A stretch of 64,000 bases of DNA from contig NC_133167.1 in the NCBI RefSeq assembly GCF_040802235.1, positions 96,892,001-96,956,000 on the forward strand, written 5' to 3'. Positions within the stretch are counted from its first letter, which is position 1. The number at the start of each line of letters is the position of its first letter. Position numbers and translations under genes: made by a program. Below the pieces are notes generated by a model that was not told the origin of the DNA, did no database searches, and saw only the letters and a program-made list of their open reading frames with translations. Of the stretch, positions 27,510 to 46,920 are shown in pieces. Source of the stretch: Manis javanica (lineage: Eukaryota > Chordata > Mammalia > Pholidota > Manidae).

Positions 27510-27688
27510 GTCAGTCTTACCATTCAAAGTGTGGTCTGTGGTCCAGCAGTATTAAGAATCACCTTGGACATTATTAGAAATGCAGAATCACAGGACCTAC
27601 TTGTCCCCAGACCAAACATTTAACAGATCCATCCTGTAACAAGATCCCCAGGTGATTCTGTATGTACCTTAACGTTTAAGAAACACTG
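27510..27688 (+). mobile_element. MER5A-like hAT (Charlie) element, first of a tandem pair
   Basis: Begins near caaagtgtggtctgtggtcc, has agaatcaccttggacattat and gaaatgcagaatcac inside, and ends ttaagaaacactg, resembling the MER5 inverted ends. Confidence 0.7.
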
Positions 27689-27697
27689 GTCTAGACT

Positions 27698-27848
27698 AGT
27701 GGTCTTCACAGTGTGGTCTCCAGACCAACCTCATCCACATACCTGGGTACCTGTTAAGAATTTAAATGTTCAGATCCTACCCCAGACCTACACATCACAA
27801 CACTGGGTCTGGGGCCCAGCAATCTGTGTTACCAAGCCTTCCAGGTTA
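27698..27848 (+). mobile_element. MER5A-like hAT (Charlie) element, second of the pair
   Basis: Begins agtggtcttcacagtgtggt, then gtctggggcccagcaatctg and ends near caagccttccaggt. Same orientation as the first copy, about 10 bases away. Confidence 0.75.
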
Positions 27849-28049
27849 GGAAGACGTGAGAGCTGTTACCATTATCATTACCACAGCCTCAGCAATGATG
27901 CTATGTCTAAGCATGGTGACATTGACAATTGCCGGGCAGGAGCAAATAAAACCTCAGAAAGGCCTTTTAAGAACCTACAGGATTTGTATTTGCACAGCTT
28001 TCTACACATACCTGCGCCATTCGCCCAGTTGCTCACCAGCCTCCAGCCA

Positions 28050-28430
28050 CAAAGCCCTTCCTTGCCTTAGGGACTGGAGGCTCCCTATTTCCTCCTCCTA
28101 CTAGGCTTTTATTCTCTTAGCCTTGCCTTGAGATCTCCTTTGTATCCTTTAAGGCCCATCACAAATGTCACCTCCTCAGAAGAGCTTTCTCTGACTCCTC
28201 TTATGTAAATGTGCTCTATTTCTGTGCCTGAACTTTTCCTTATAATGCATATCACAATTTGCAGTTACAGTATTTATTTGTTAGTGTGCTTGTTTATTAT
28301 GTTTCTTCTCCTAGACATTAAGCTCTTGATGCAGGACCCGCCTCTATCTTAATCACCACATTGTTCTTAGTGCCAACAATATCTTCTGTATGGTAGGCTT
28401 CAATGAATATTTAATGAATAAGTGACTAAA
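28050..28430 (+). repeat. L2 LINE 3' end
   Basis: L2 landmarks in order: acaaatgtcacctcctcaga, ctttctctgactcctctta, gacattaagctcttgatgca and the end caatgaatatttaatgaata. Confidence 0.85.
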
Positions 28431-29253
28431 TAGGAGATATAATGGAAGAGAGGACAGACTCAGGCAGATGGGGCCTTACCATTTTTAATGAAGGTGCCAT
28501 ACAGACTCTTTCTGTGATCATAGTGGGTCAAAGAAATGGTCTTTGCCACACTGAATCCAGAAAACAAATAAGCCTAAATTGCCTATAATGTTTCGTAATT
28601 TTCAATATTAGAATTTTTCTAAATACCAAAGGTTTTCTCTAGGGAGATTAGAATTTTTTCACTTAGAAAATATGTTATATAAGTAGGATAACTTTCACTT
28701 AAAAAGGAATGAAACCAAAACATAAAATAAAAACGTTTAATTCCCTTTTGAATGTGTGTTGAATTCAATTCAAATTGACAAAGTATTTTTCCAGGCCAAA
28801 GGAACCAAGGTTACATTTAGAAGGTAACTGCAAAAAAATATAATCTATGCTATATTTTACTTTTAAAAAGAAAGTCAAGATCTTATCCTATGTTTAGTGT
28901 GTTGCAGTAAGGATGTCTTCCTTACAGCCCAAGACATCACAACAAAGTAATGGCACAATCAAGAATTTTTTGTTCTTTTTCTCTTTGTATTATCTTCATA
29001 TACCAGTAAAAAATAAACTCTTTAATAAATAAATATATATAATAAATATTTGCAAATTGAAAATGTATAAATAGGTCCATCCTTTAAAAAACTGTTCCAT
29101 CTTGGTATGGCATGTTTCATGGTCCGAAATTCACCCAGGTTTTTTTTACATATAATGCCACCAACTGCCAAATCCTACAAGGTCCTCAGAATTTATGTAG
29201 CAGTAATCTTGGCCAACTACGTCAATCCATTTCTTCAACATGAAGTATCTATT
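28431..29253. other. Region downstream of FGF20, nothing certain
   Basis: AT-rich, with clustered AATAAA on the plus strand near 29010-29045, which is the wrong strand for FGF20. An extended FGF20 3' UTR could reach into this stretch. Confidence 0.4.
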
Positions 29254-29586
29254 TTTAATGTAACTTTTAAAGTAAACATAATCCAAAAAAGGTGAGGGAC
29301 CAGCAGCAAACTTGGTGGGGTTCCCATTAGCCACAGTTTAACAGATTTCCAGCTTCAGTCTACTAGTAAGGACCCAGCCCGTGTCCCTAAGGGAACTTAA
29401 TCCACTTGTAATGAGAAATCTTTATCTGCTTCACATAAAAATTTCTTGGTTTGTTCTCAATAGTCTTTCCAAATTCAGTCTCCCAGTGGAAAATAGACTG
29501 TAAGATCCTGCATGTCTTCTGGGTTATTATTTTATGATGGGAAGTGTGATGGTTGCAGTTTCCTTCTTCAGTAAAGACATGACACT
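29254..29586 (-). other. FGF20: FGF20 3' UTR, proximal part
   Basis: This is sequence immediately downstream of the stop on the minus strand. The nearest poly(A)-signal-like hexamer is ATTAAA, complement of 29254-29259, about 330 nt past the stop. Another lies at 29021-29026. Which one is used, or whether the UTR runs further, cannot be told without transcript data. A miR-433-like complementary stretch lies at 29531-29541. Confidence 0.4.
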
Positions 29587-37351
<7,765 letters not shown>

Positions 37352-37680
37352 GGAGGGCCAGAGGGAGAGGGAGATGGTCCGGAAAACAAAAGACCCCAAT
37401 AAAAAGTGTCACGGGGCTGGGAAGGTGAACAGAGGAAAATTATAGCAAAACAAGCGCAAAAAGTTAAGGCCGGGTTACTCCTGTGAGGTCGCAGGATGGA
37501 CTTTGCACTGAGATAGCAGGGAAGATTTCACTGTCTTGGAGCGATCTTCTCTCCTTGGGTAGGTAAGAGCAGGCTGCTGGCTTTGCAGAAACATCTGTAG
37601 CTGCCACAGCCAATACCGGGGCTGGGGCTGGGGCTGGGGCTGGGGGCTGGGGCTCCAACTCCGAAAACTGATCAGATCAG
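37352..37680 (-). other. FGF20: FGF20 5' UTR (inferred extent)
   Basis: If transcription starts about 25-30 nt downstream of the TATA-like element at 37703-37710, the leader would run from about 37680 to the ATG. It contains a short tandem repeat, GGGGCT on the plus strand (CCCCAG in the sense of the gene), at 37617-37655. The transcription start is inferred, not seen. Confidence 0.4.
37617..37655. repeat. GGGGCT tandem repeat in the FGF20 leader
   Basis: About six copies of GGGGCT on the plus strand, one with an extra G. There are more than four runs of at least four Gs within 40 bases, so the plus strand (the template for FGF20) could form a G-quadruplex. Confidence 0.85.
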
Positions 37681-37702
37681 AGTCCTGTGTACATACACAC
37701 CA

Positions 37703-37736
37703 ATTATATATGCGGGGCCTCTTGACATATGCTAAT
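37703..37736 (-). promoter_or_regulatory. FGF20: FGF20 core promoter: TATA-like and octamer-like elements
   Basis: On the minus strand TATATAAT (complement of 37703-37710) lies about 350 bp upstream of the FGF20 ATG. Just upstream of it the plus strand reads ATGCTAAT at 37729-37736, which fits the POU/octamer consensus ATGC(A/T)AAT. Spacing and orientation suit a TATA promoter firing toward FGF20. No transcript evidence is available here. Confidence 0.45.
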
Positions 37737-37747
37737 CAAGTCCTTTC

Positions 37748-38190
37748 ATGCGCGCTGGGGAGGTTCTGTTTGAAATCTTAAACCGGCCTCCTCTCAACAC
37801 GTTTTTGCTCTTCGGAAGTGACCAAGAGCGGCCCTTGACGCTCCTCTCTCCATGCAGTAGCAAAAATCATTCTCACACTTGGCCAAAGCTAGCCAGCAAC
37901 TTCGGGGAGGCGCAGTCAAAGCTCTTCTTTGGGGTTGTCTTTGGAACGGCCGCGATGCTGCTCAGCGACTGCTATGCAGCCGCCTTTGATGTGAGCTCCT
38001 TTGCAGTGATAGATCGCTGCGGAAAGGAGCCCTGCTTGGCAGGTACACAGAAGGGGAAGGGGGAGGGAAGGGCGGTGGGGGTAGGTGGAGGGAGGACAGG
38101 ATGGGTAGGAGGAGGAAAAGGAGAGAAGAGGAGGAGAATTGGACTCTGGGAGCTGCTGGGAGCCTGCAGTGGACAGGTGCAAAGAAAGGT
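37748..38190 (+). other. Possible divergent transcript beside the FGF20 promoter
   Basis: An ATG at 37748 opens a plus-strand frame (159 codons if read unspliced to 38227) starting only about 40 bp upstream of the FGF20 TATA-like element and pointing away from it. A strong donor, AAGGTAAGA, lies at 38186-38194 (GT at 38189). This could be the first exon of a divergent noncoding RNA. The protein reading has a Gly/Lys-rich, low-complexity second half and no family I recognise, so a real protein is unlikely. Confidence 0.25.
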
Positions 38191-38373
38191 AAGAGACGAA
38201 GGGAAAAGGGCGTTACCTGAGGCTTAGACCTGCCCAGACACAGATGAAAGGAAAATCAAAGCTTTGACAGTTTAACTCACTAATTTTAAAACACTAATAA
38301 AATGTACAAGCATTACTCTTTTCTTTTATCATTTAGATGGGGGATTTTCTTTACATAATCAGGTTAGGTTAGG

Positions 38374-38422
<49 letters not shown>

Positions 38423-39929
38423 CCCAGGTTCTCTTTAATGTTTATCTTGACTTAGCACGTGATATAACCATGATTGCCTTGTATCTATATGAAAGTTTAA
38501 AACTGTGTGCTAAGGTCATCAATTTTTAATCAACGTAATACAATAGCATAATATAATCATGGATCTAGGGATTAAAAGTAAATTCAAATAGCCTGAAAAG
38601 AGATGGTTGACATTCTTATATTTGCCAAGAACAGAAAATGAGTATCTGTAATAGTGTCATAAATGGTAAGTGGCCTCTGGGGCCCTTATCCAAACTAAGA
38701 ACACTTCCTTGTTCTTAGTTGCATTTTCTTTAGGGTTAGATTTTTGTTGTTGTTCACAATTTAATTATAAAAAACCTAAATGGATTCTGGATGTGTTTTT
38801 GATACACGAAAAGTAACCAGTAAAAATGTGAGAGTGCCTGTGCATTTTTGTAAAATGAAGTCATGGAAGTGAAGGAGTTGGGTACATGTCCATTTAAACC
38901 TGAAAATTTTGATTTTGTACCAATAGTTACATTTAAGATCTTTCCTTGAAACTTTTTCACAGTGGCAGAAGAGCTGAGAATAATTTGGCAGACTTACATA
39001 TGCTCCCCCTGAGCAAAAAGTTTTAGGGAACCACTGAAGATTTGTTTTTTCGGTCTTGTTTCATGGTGTGTTCAGCAAAACCCTAAACCTGGGAACACAC
39101 ATGGATGTGACTGCTGTATTTTGTTTGCTCTGAAGACTTTTTTGCTAACTAATTGGCAGGCACTTTAAGTAGGTAAAGTTACACCTTTTCATCACTACGG
39201 TTCTAAGAACTGACCCTTGTGCAACCAAGTTATAAAAGAGTCCTTAAAGCAAGTGATTTATGTTGATAGATATGAAGTAAAACAAAAACACTGGCTAAAA
39301 ACAATAAACAGATTTAGAAATGCATAATCTAAGTCTGTTTTGAAGGTTATACCAGGTAAGTGTCATATTATTTCACCTTTTAAATAACACGGTCTGTCTT
39401 GTGGTGGGACCCCCAAATCCACCATAATCAAGCTTTCAAAGCACATCTGTGTAAACATTATCACATCAGTGTAAAACACCAGCCAATGAGCTTTTACTTT
39501 GAACCAAATCTTCTTAATTGCAATGTTAAATCAAAGAAAGTTAGATCAAAGTTATGGGAATCTAATAGCGAGATAACTAAAGTAGCCAGTACACACACTG
39601 ATCACTTTAAAAGAAGAGAAACTTAAAGGTTTAAAACTCAGATCAAGTACCTTTTAATGAAGTTTGTTTCAAGGTCTAAATCTGTACAACCTGTAATGCT
39701 GTTAATTATTCCACAATGGATATATAGTATCATCACCTGCTCCTTGAGGTACAGTTCAATCTATGAACTATTTCCCTACATGAACATTTTAAGTCCTGAT
39801 ATGTGATCTATAGATCTTAGACTATTTAAGTCTCCCGAATTATTTATAGATATATTTTATATATAGTCACTGAGCCCAACTATTTTAATAATAGAATTAC
39901 CTTCTCTTTGTACAACTTTAGGATTTTCA
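38191..39929. other. Intergenic, only a CA repeat recognised
   Basis: Apart from the CA microsatellite at 38375-38418, this stretch upstream of FGF20 shows no repeat or gene that I can name. Confidence 0.5.
38375..38418. repeat. CA microsatellite
   Basis: About 22 perfect AC units, roughly 0.7 kb upstream of the FGF20 TATA-like element. Likely length-polymorphic. Confidence 0.95.
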
Positions 39930-40195
39930 AGGCACTCTCTAATTTGGTCACTACAGTAACCCTCTGAGACAGGTACCTCTCACTTCATAAAGAAAAAACT
40001 TGTCCTGAGTTCTAGTTTCAGAGTTCTGTCCAGAGTTCTACATTCTGGGGCAATTTCCTTAAACTATCTCTGCTTCCTCTTTTGTATAAGAAGTAAAATA
40101 TAACTCCTAGTCCACTATGCCTAGGGTTGCTATAGGACTTAAACATGAAAATATGTAGGAAAGTGGTTCTAAAGCTATAGTTTTCTATGCATATA
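39930..40195. repeat. Two MIR-like fragments
   Basis: A plus-oriented fragment (gtaaccctctgagacaggta) is followed from about 40010 by a reversed one (caatttccttaaactatctc, then gggttgctataggacttaaa). Confidence 0.45.
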
Positions 40196-40794
40196 AGATG
40201 CTAAACACCTTCCATGGTTGGGAATTATTTTGCTTTATAATGTAGCAAATATAATTCGTTTGAAATTCAAAATAAATCTTTTCCCCCCAAACCAAGCCTT
40301 TAATGTATAAGTCTTGAATGGTGCTTAATGCCATTTTATAAAAGGCCAGAATAGAAACAAAAAGATAAGGATTTCTTTTGTTTGCACTAGTCATGTGACA
40401 GGAAAAGATAACACTAAAGATTTTTTTTGCACACTCTGTGATGATATCATGGGAAGTTAAATAATTTTGAAGAGTGTTTTACAAGAGTGCATTATTCAGC
40501 TTTTAAGTATACACTACAATCTAATCAACTTTGCCTATACTTCCTAGAGACCACACTTGCCTTGCTGTTATACAAATATCTGGTACAGTTTCTACTTCCA
40601 CAAAATGCAGTAACAGTTTTCCAGACTATATACTTCCTATATAGCTTATCAGCACATACATTGTTATGAATCTTTCTTACACATGAAAAAAGAATTAATG
40701 CCTTTTAATACTTCTAGTGTTCAGCTTGTGAAAAAGAGAAAGACCTGATTTAAAAGTCACGACTTATACCTTCAATAAAAATACATACACCAAA

Positions 40795-41225
40795 CATTAT
40801 TTACTATTTATAATTACAACATACTGGAAGCAACATAAATTTCCATACATAGGAAAATGAATGAACAAATGATGGTACTTTCATACATTGAAGCATTATA
40901 ACGCCGGAAAAAGTAGAGTGGGGTGTCTGAATCAACTTGAAGTATTTCCAGAAAACATTATTAATTGAAAAGAGCAAAGATTTAGCATGATTTCTACATA
41001 GTGCCCTATCTTTTCTGCAGGAAAAAAGGAATGTAAGAAACTTCTACAAATATTACGCTTTTTTCCAAACCAGAAACTAATGATATTGGTTACCTGATTG
41101 ATTACTTTTGTGGAATGGCTATGGTTAGAGTATAAGAGATGAGTGACAATTTTTAGAACAACTTTTTGTAGAGTTTTGACTTTTGAAAAAATGTTAATGT
41201 TTTCCTTTTTTTAAGTGAAATAAAA
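40795..41225 (+). repeat. Old LINE 3' fragment
   Basis: The phrase ctggaagcaacataaatttc, then aggaaaatgaatgaacaaat and an A/T-rich end follow the order of L1-type 3' regions. Confidence 0.55.
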
Positions 41226-41804
41226 TAATTAGAATGAGGGCAGGAAAGAATAAAATCAGGAACAAATGAATCCAACTGAATCCAAGTGAATAACATAACC
41301 ACACAGAAAGGACTAATGATAACATTAAAAAAATTAAGTAACTTTGAAACATAGTTCTTTGACTATAAAATCAAGGTCTAAAGACAAAAAAGTCCTTATA
41401 CAAATACTGAATTTCAGTTACAAAAATTGTTTTCCTCAGTGGTAGGGGTTACGCTAGTGTATTATGAGATGAACAAATGAGTAAATATATTGACAATGAT
41501 GGCAACTAGGTGTTTCACTGCTGGAGTGAATATAAATATAAATATAAAAAGGGAAGACTAGAATGAAGTCTGCAGTACTGAATTGAAAATGCAGTTTTCA
41601 GGATTGACACTAATGCATGCACATTTGTTTGTACCTGTGTATACTTTAGGTCTGTCCACTCAAGGAGCCTAGAAGCAAAGATGCTGTAAAGGCAAATGAG
41701 CACACTTAGTGCCTAGATCTTAGTTTCTCAATCCAATCTCTCTCTAAAATAAACCATAGATCCCTGGAAAATACCTGGTTTCAGGACAGGGACATTGTTT
41801 CTCT

Positions 41805-43690
41805 TTTTTCAGAACTATTTTCTAAAGCAGTTTTAGGTTCACAGCAAATAAAAGGAAGGCACAGAGGTTTCTCATACACCTGCTACCCCTACACTTCATA
41901 CTCTCCCCCATTATCAACATCCTTACAGTGGTACATTTATTGCAATTAATGAACTTATATGGACACCTCATTATCATTCAAAGCCCATCATTTATGTTAG
42001 GGTTCAAGAGTGAACATTCTATAGGTTTGGGCAAATGTACCCACCATTAAATGTATCCATCATTAAAGTATCACATAAATCATCAGATAGGATAAAAAAG
42101 TAAAGAATAATACAGAATATTTTTGCTGCCACAATAACTCTCTGTGTTTTGCCTAGTCATCCTTCCTCACTCCCATCTCCTGGCACCACTGATCTTTTTA
42201 CTATCTCCATGGTTTTGCCTTTTCTACAATCTCATGTAATCAGAATCATACAGCCTTTCAGATTGCCTTCTTTCACTTAGTAATATGTATTTAAGGTTCC
42301 TCCATGTCTTGATAGCTTATTACTTTTTAGCACTTAATATTCTATTGTCTGGATGTATCACAGTTTATCCATTCACCTACTGATTCTGAGTTTTGACATT
42401 TTGCATAAAGCTGCTATAAACATCCATGTGCAGGTTTTGTGTGGACGTAAGTTTTTGATTCCATTGGGTAAGTACCAATGAGTGACTTCTGGATCATATG
42501 GTAAATCTGTGTTTAGTTTTGTAAGAAAATGCCAATTTGTCTTCCAAAATAACTATGATTTTGCATTCCTACCAGCAATGATCATGCCTTTGGTGCTGTA
42601 CATAAAAAGTCATCACCAAACCCACAGGCTTCTAGGTTTTCTCCTATGCTATTTTCTAGAAGTTTAATAGTTTCATATTCTCACATTCAAGTCTATAATC
42701 CATTTTGAGTTAATTTTTGTGAAGAGTGTAAATTCTGTGTCTAGATATATTTTTTTGCACATAGATGTCCCATTGTTCTAGTATCATTTACTGAAAAGAC
42801 TTTTGCTCCATTGTATTGCCTTTCTTCCTTTGTCAAAGATCAGCTGACTATATATTATGTGGATCCTTTTCTGAGCCCTCTATTCTATGTCATTGATCTA
42901 TTTTTCTATTCTTTTACCAACACCACATTGTACTGATTGCTATGGTTTTATAGTATGTCTTAAAGTTAAGTATTGTCAGTCATTCAACTTTGATCTTCAA
43001 TATTGTGCTGGTTATTGTGGAACTTTTGCCTCTCAATGTAAACTTTAGAATCAATTTGTCAGTACCCACAAAATAACTTGCTGAGATTTTGATTGGATTT
43101 GCACTGTATCTATTCAAATTGGGAAAAATCAACATCTTGGCAATATTGTCTTCCTACCATGAACATGAGTTGTCTTTCCATTTATTTAGTTCTTTTTTGA
43201 CTTCTTTCATCAGAGTTTTGTGGATTACCTCATAGAGATCCTGTACATATTTTGTTAGATTTACACCTAAATATTTCATTTCTGGGGTGCTAATGTAAAT
43301 GGTATTATTTCAAATCCCACTTGTTCATTGCTGGTATATGTAGGAAAGCAATTGACTTTTATGTATTAACATTTTAGCATACAACTTTGCTATAATTACT
43401 TACTAGCTCCAGGAGTTTTATTGTTGTTGATTTCTTGGATTGTCTACACAGATGACTAGGTCATTTGCAAACAGAGACAGTTTTATTTACTCCTTCCCAA
43501 TCTGTATAGCTTTAGCTTTTGTTTCCTTTCTTATCTTATTGCATGAGCTAGTAGTTCCAGTATGATGCTGAAAAATCATAATAAAAGGAGAAGACATCCT
43601 TGCCTTGTTCCTGTTCTTACTGAGAAAGCAAGTTTATTAACATTAAGTATGATATTAGCTTTAGGACTTTTTAATAGATCTTCTTTAGCA
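41805..43690 (-). repeat. L1 LINE, 3' UTR and ORF2, with an internal deletion
   Basis: Reads as reversed L1. The 3' UTR part runs from about 41805 (ttttaggttcacagcaaata, tctccatggttttgcctttt). ORF2 follows to about 43690 (tttgtcaaagatcagctgac, ggtcatttgcaaacagagac). Near 42580-42600 the text jumps from caccagcaatg-like sequence directly to gcctttggtgctgta, skipping about 0.5 kb of the consensus as I remember it. All frames are broken. Confidence 0.85.
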
Positions 43691-43699
43691 AGTTGAGAA

Positions 43700-44800
43700 G
43701 TCCAGGACTGGGCAACTTTTTGCTCCAGATGGCAAGGAAGTACACAAAAAGTAATGAGGACATCTCAAAAGGTACAGGTCAAATCTGGGATAATTTGAAC
43801 AGCAAAATAAATAATGATAGGAACAAGATATTTATAGAATAAATAAGACTCTATGAGTGCAAGTGTTTAGACAAACAACCTGTCAAACAAATAAGTAAGG
43901 GAGAAGGGAAAATTTTTCCTTATGGTAGAATACCAACTATTTTATGCTGAAGGAATGATGGAATTAGAAAATGACCATTTTGCGTGATCATAGGGTCATT
44001 ACTAATCCAGCAAAATCCATCAATGCATGCTAAACTAGTGGGTAAAAGTTTGATGAAGAAGAGGCTATTTACAAAGGCTCAAATATCCCCTCATAAATTG
44101 CTTCTTGATTGCAAAGAGAAAACAGTAACTTTATAGAGCATTACTCTAGTGACTACTACCTTAGCCACATAATAAAAGTAAACAATAATAAATGGAACAA
44201 ACCACCACTATATGCCTCTTGATAACCTAGGAAGGATACAATGTTACTAATTTGGTATTTCTGTCATGTATGCATACACTAAGTCTAAACATGAGAAAAC
44301 ATCAGATAAACCCCAGTTGAGGGACATTCTATAAAGTAACTGGCCTGTGCTCTACAAAAATGTCAGAATTGAGAAAGACAAAGAAAGGTAGAGGAATTAT
44401 TCCACATTAAAGGAAACTAAACAGACATGAAACTAACCGTGATGTATGATCTTGATATGGAATCTGAACCAAAAAAAAAAATAAAACCATAAAGGACATT
44501 ATTGATGTAACTGGCAACATTCTAATGTGGACTGTGAATTAAATAATAGTATTGTATCTATATTTTTAATTTCTTAGTTTTGACAATTGTACTATGATTA
44601 TATAAGGCAAAGTCTTAGGTAATACAAAGTAAAACTTCATGAATAAAGAGGCATGATGTCTACAAAACTTTCCTCCAATGTAATAAGTGATAAAGCAGAT
44701 GTAGTGAAAGTGACAATTGAAGAATGTGAGTAAGTAGAATATGGAATTCTTTGTGCTATTCTGTAAGTGAGAAATTATATCAGAATAAAAGTTTCTAATC
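43700..44800 (+). repeat. LINE (old L1-type) 3' end
   Basis: Ordered 3' end landmarks: ataaataatgataggaacaa, ctataaagtaactggcctgt, aaggaaactaaacagacatg and a terminal cagaataaaagtttct. It lies on the opposite strand to the L1 immediately to its left, so their 5' sides abut. Confidence 0.7.
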
Positions 44801-46449
44801 TATAAAATTGAGATAATAAAGTATGTTCTAACTTGTAGAAGTGTTGTAGGAATCATATGGATATGTGTATATGAAAATCTATTAGTACTTCAGCATCTAA
44901 GCAATTATTTTAATGATGATAATCATTATCAATGTTCTCTGGGTTTAGGCCACTTAAAATTCCATTTTCTGCTCGAGGTTGCAAAAAAATAAAGATGGCT
45001 TGTGGGATTTCCAACATCATCAAAACTAATAGTGGTCCTTATTTGGTGCACAGAAGAAATGACTTTTATGCTTTCTCTGATGCAAGGTTTAACTGATAGT
45101 ATTTGAGATGGATCTGAAAGAAATATACTTCTAAAATAAACAAGTCCTTTTGGAAGTTGACCATTTCACAGCCTCTGGCTAAATACACATCATTCATTCT
45201 TATTCTGTATGATCTTCTGTGATCATTTGAATATATCATAAAATTATAAAAGGGAAGTATTTTATATTTTTATTTGAAAGGAATATGCCAGGTCATTGCA
45301 ACCAAACACGTTCATTATACAGATGAGGAAGATGGCTTTCTGAGAAATGGCATCATTTCAATTAAATATTTCACATCCATTTTCCAATGCTGTTCCCACC
45401 AAATCAGTAATTGGAACAGACTAAGAAAAATGATTATGATTGATATTTTTTGATTGCTTTATTAACTCCTTACTATGAATGTGTCTGCAAATGCCACTAA
45501 ACCTTTTTGTTTTTATTTCTCCATTTTTGATGTAAATAAACAGTATTTTAAATGTATTTCATCTTACTGAAACATAATGCCACATAAACACTGAGTATTT
45601 TTATTTAATAAATAAAATTAAAATATCAATGTTCAAATCAATTACATATTCAAATAAAAAGCATAGAATTGCCATCAAGATTCTGGTATTTTTGAAATGA
45701 CACTCTTCCAAATAAAGAATCTATTCATAAAACGTAGGAAGTCAACAGATTTAAACAATTAAGTAATTTGTTCATTGTTTCTTCTTAGAATTAGTTAGAA
45801 ATAAAAACACCTTTACAAGAGTGGTGATACAAGTGTTTTATCTGTCATAACATCTATAACATAGTTTAATTACATTCTTTTTCTAAGTCAGAAAGTGGAC
45901 AAGTGATGTATTAACCTACCTTGAAATTTCATGTCTTTCAAGCAAAGGAATATAAGAACAACTAAAGCCTTATTTACCCACTTTTCTTCCCTAATTAGAG
46001 GTCTGAGATAACTATTCCTGTTTTTGCAGAACAGAAGCCCAGCCCCAGGCAAAACCTGCTCAGAAGGAGTTTAGCCAAATTAGTGTTGGAGGAGCAGGAA
46101 AGTGAACTGGGAGAAGGGGAATGAAGAGAGGACTAGAAGGGCATTCTTACATGATAGTACACAGTTTAGGAAGCTGTAAATAGCTCTTTACAATGGTCAC
46201 ACATGGGATCTGAGTAATGCTTCGTATACTTGGCAAGTATATAAATGGCAAGGTATAACTGGGGCTAGTACCAGCTATATAAGTGACATAGTGCCAGTCA
46301 CCCCAAATTGCCCTGAAGGCAGGTTAGAAAAGATTAGACAAACATCAATTTCATTCCTGAATGTTAAGCATACAGTTCATAATAGCACAGTTTCGAATTA
46401 CATCACAGTTGGAAGTAGTCTGACTGAATGTCACCCTAAGTAACATACG
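44801..46449. other. Intergenic, weak MIR traces only
   Basis: Possible MIR fragments near 44810-44900 and 45290-45370. Otherwise AT-rich and unassigned. Confidence 0.45.
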
Positions 46450-46575
46450 AGAGTGTATGCTCCCTGTGGGCAAGGATCTGTGTCTACTTGTTCATTAATG
46501 CATTTCAAGCATCTATGACAGTGCCTGGCATATTTTTTTATACTTGATAAACACCTGTTGGTCAATTGACACACA
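46450..46575 (+). repeat. L2 LINE 3' end
   Basis: gctccctgtgggcaaggatc, then atgacagtgcctggcatatt and a cttgataaacacctgttgg end. Confidence 0.75.
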
Positions 46576-46739
46576 TGTTAAGACTTTTCCAGAAACCTGA
46601 AGTACTTACTTTGATTTTTGAATGTACTTTTATATTTACCCTAAGAATGTTTCTAAGTCACAGAATATATATTCGAAAATATAAATTTTAATTTGACTGT
46701 TAGACAACATGTGCACAGTAGGAAAAATATTCTTCATCT

Positions 46740-46920
46740 TAAAAAATAGTAACTACTGGGCCTAAAACCATGCCCTGAGAGAAAGGAGTCTGCCACAGTG
46801 GCAGAGTGGCTGCGGTCTCTCCCGGGGTCAGCCACTAGAGGACGGTGTGGGTACACAGGCTGCCAGACTTGGTAAGGCCAAGAGGGACCTTGATAGACAG
46901 GAATGAACGCTGCCAAGTTT
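46740..46920. other. GC-rich island of unknown origin
   Basis: A 180-bp block clearly richer in GC than its flanks. A minus-strand open frame covers it but starts at a non-ATG codon. Possibly an LTR fragment. Not matched to any family. Confidence 0.3.

Noticed and set aside
29010-29045. AATAAA cluster as an FGF20 poly(A) signal
   Set aside because: The hexamers are on the plus strand, whereas FGF20 is transcribed from the minus strand.
37352-37399. N-terminal extension of FGF20 from 37399
   Set aside because: The upstream start is TTG, not ATG, and no in-frame ATG precedes MAPLAEV.
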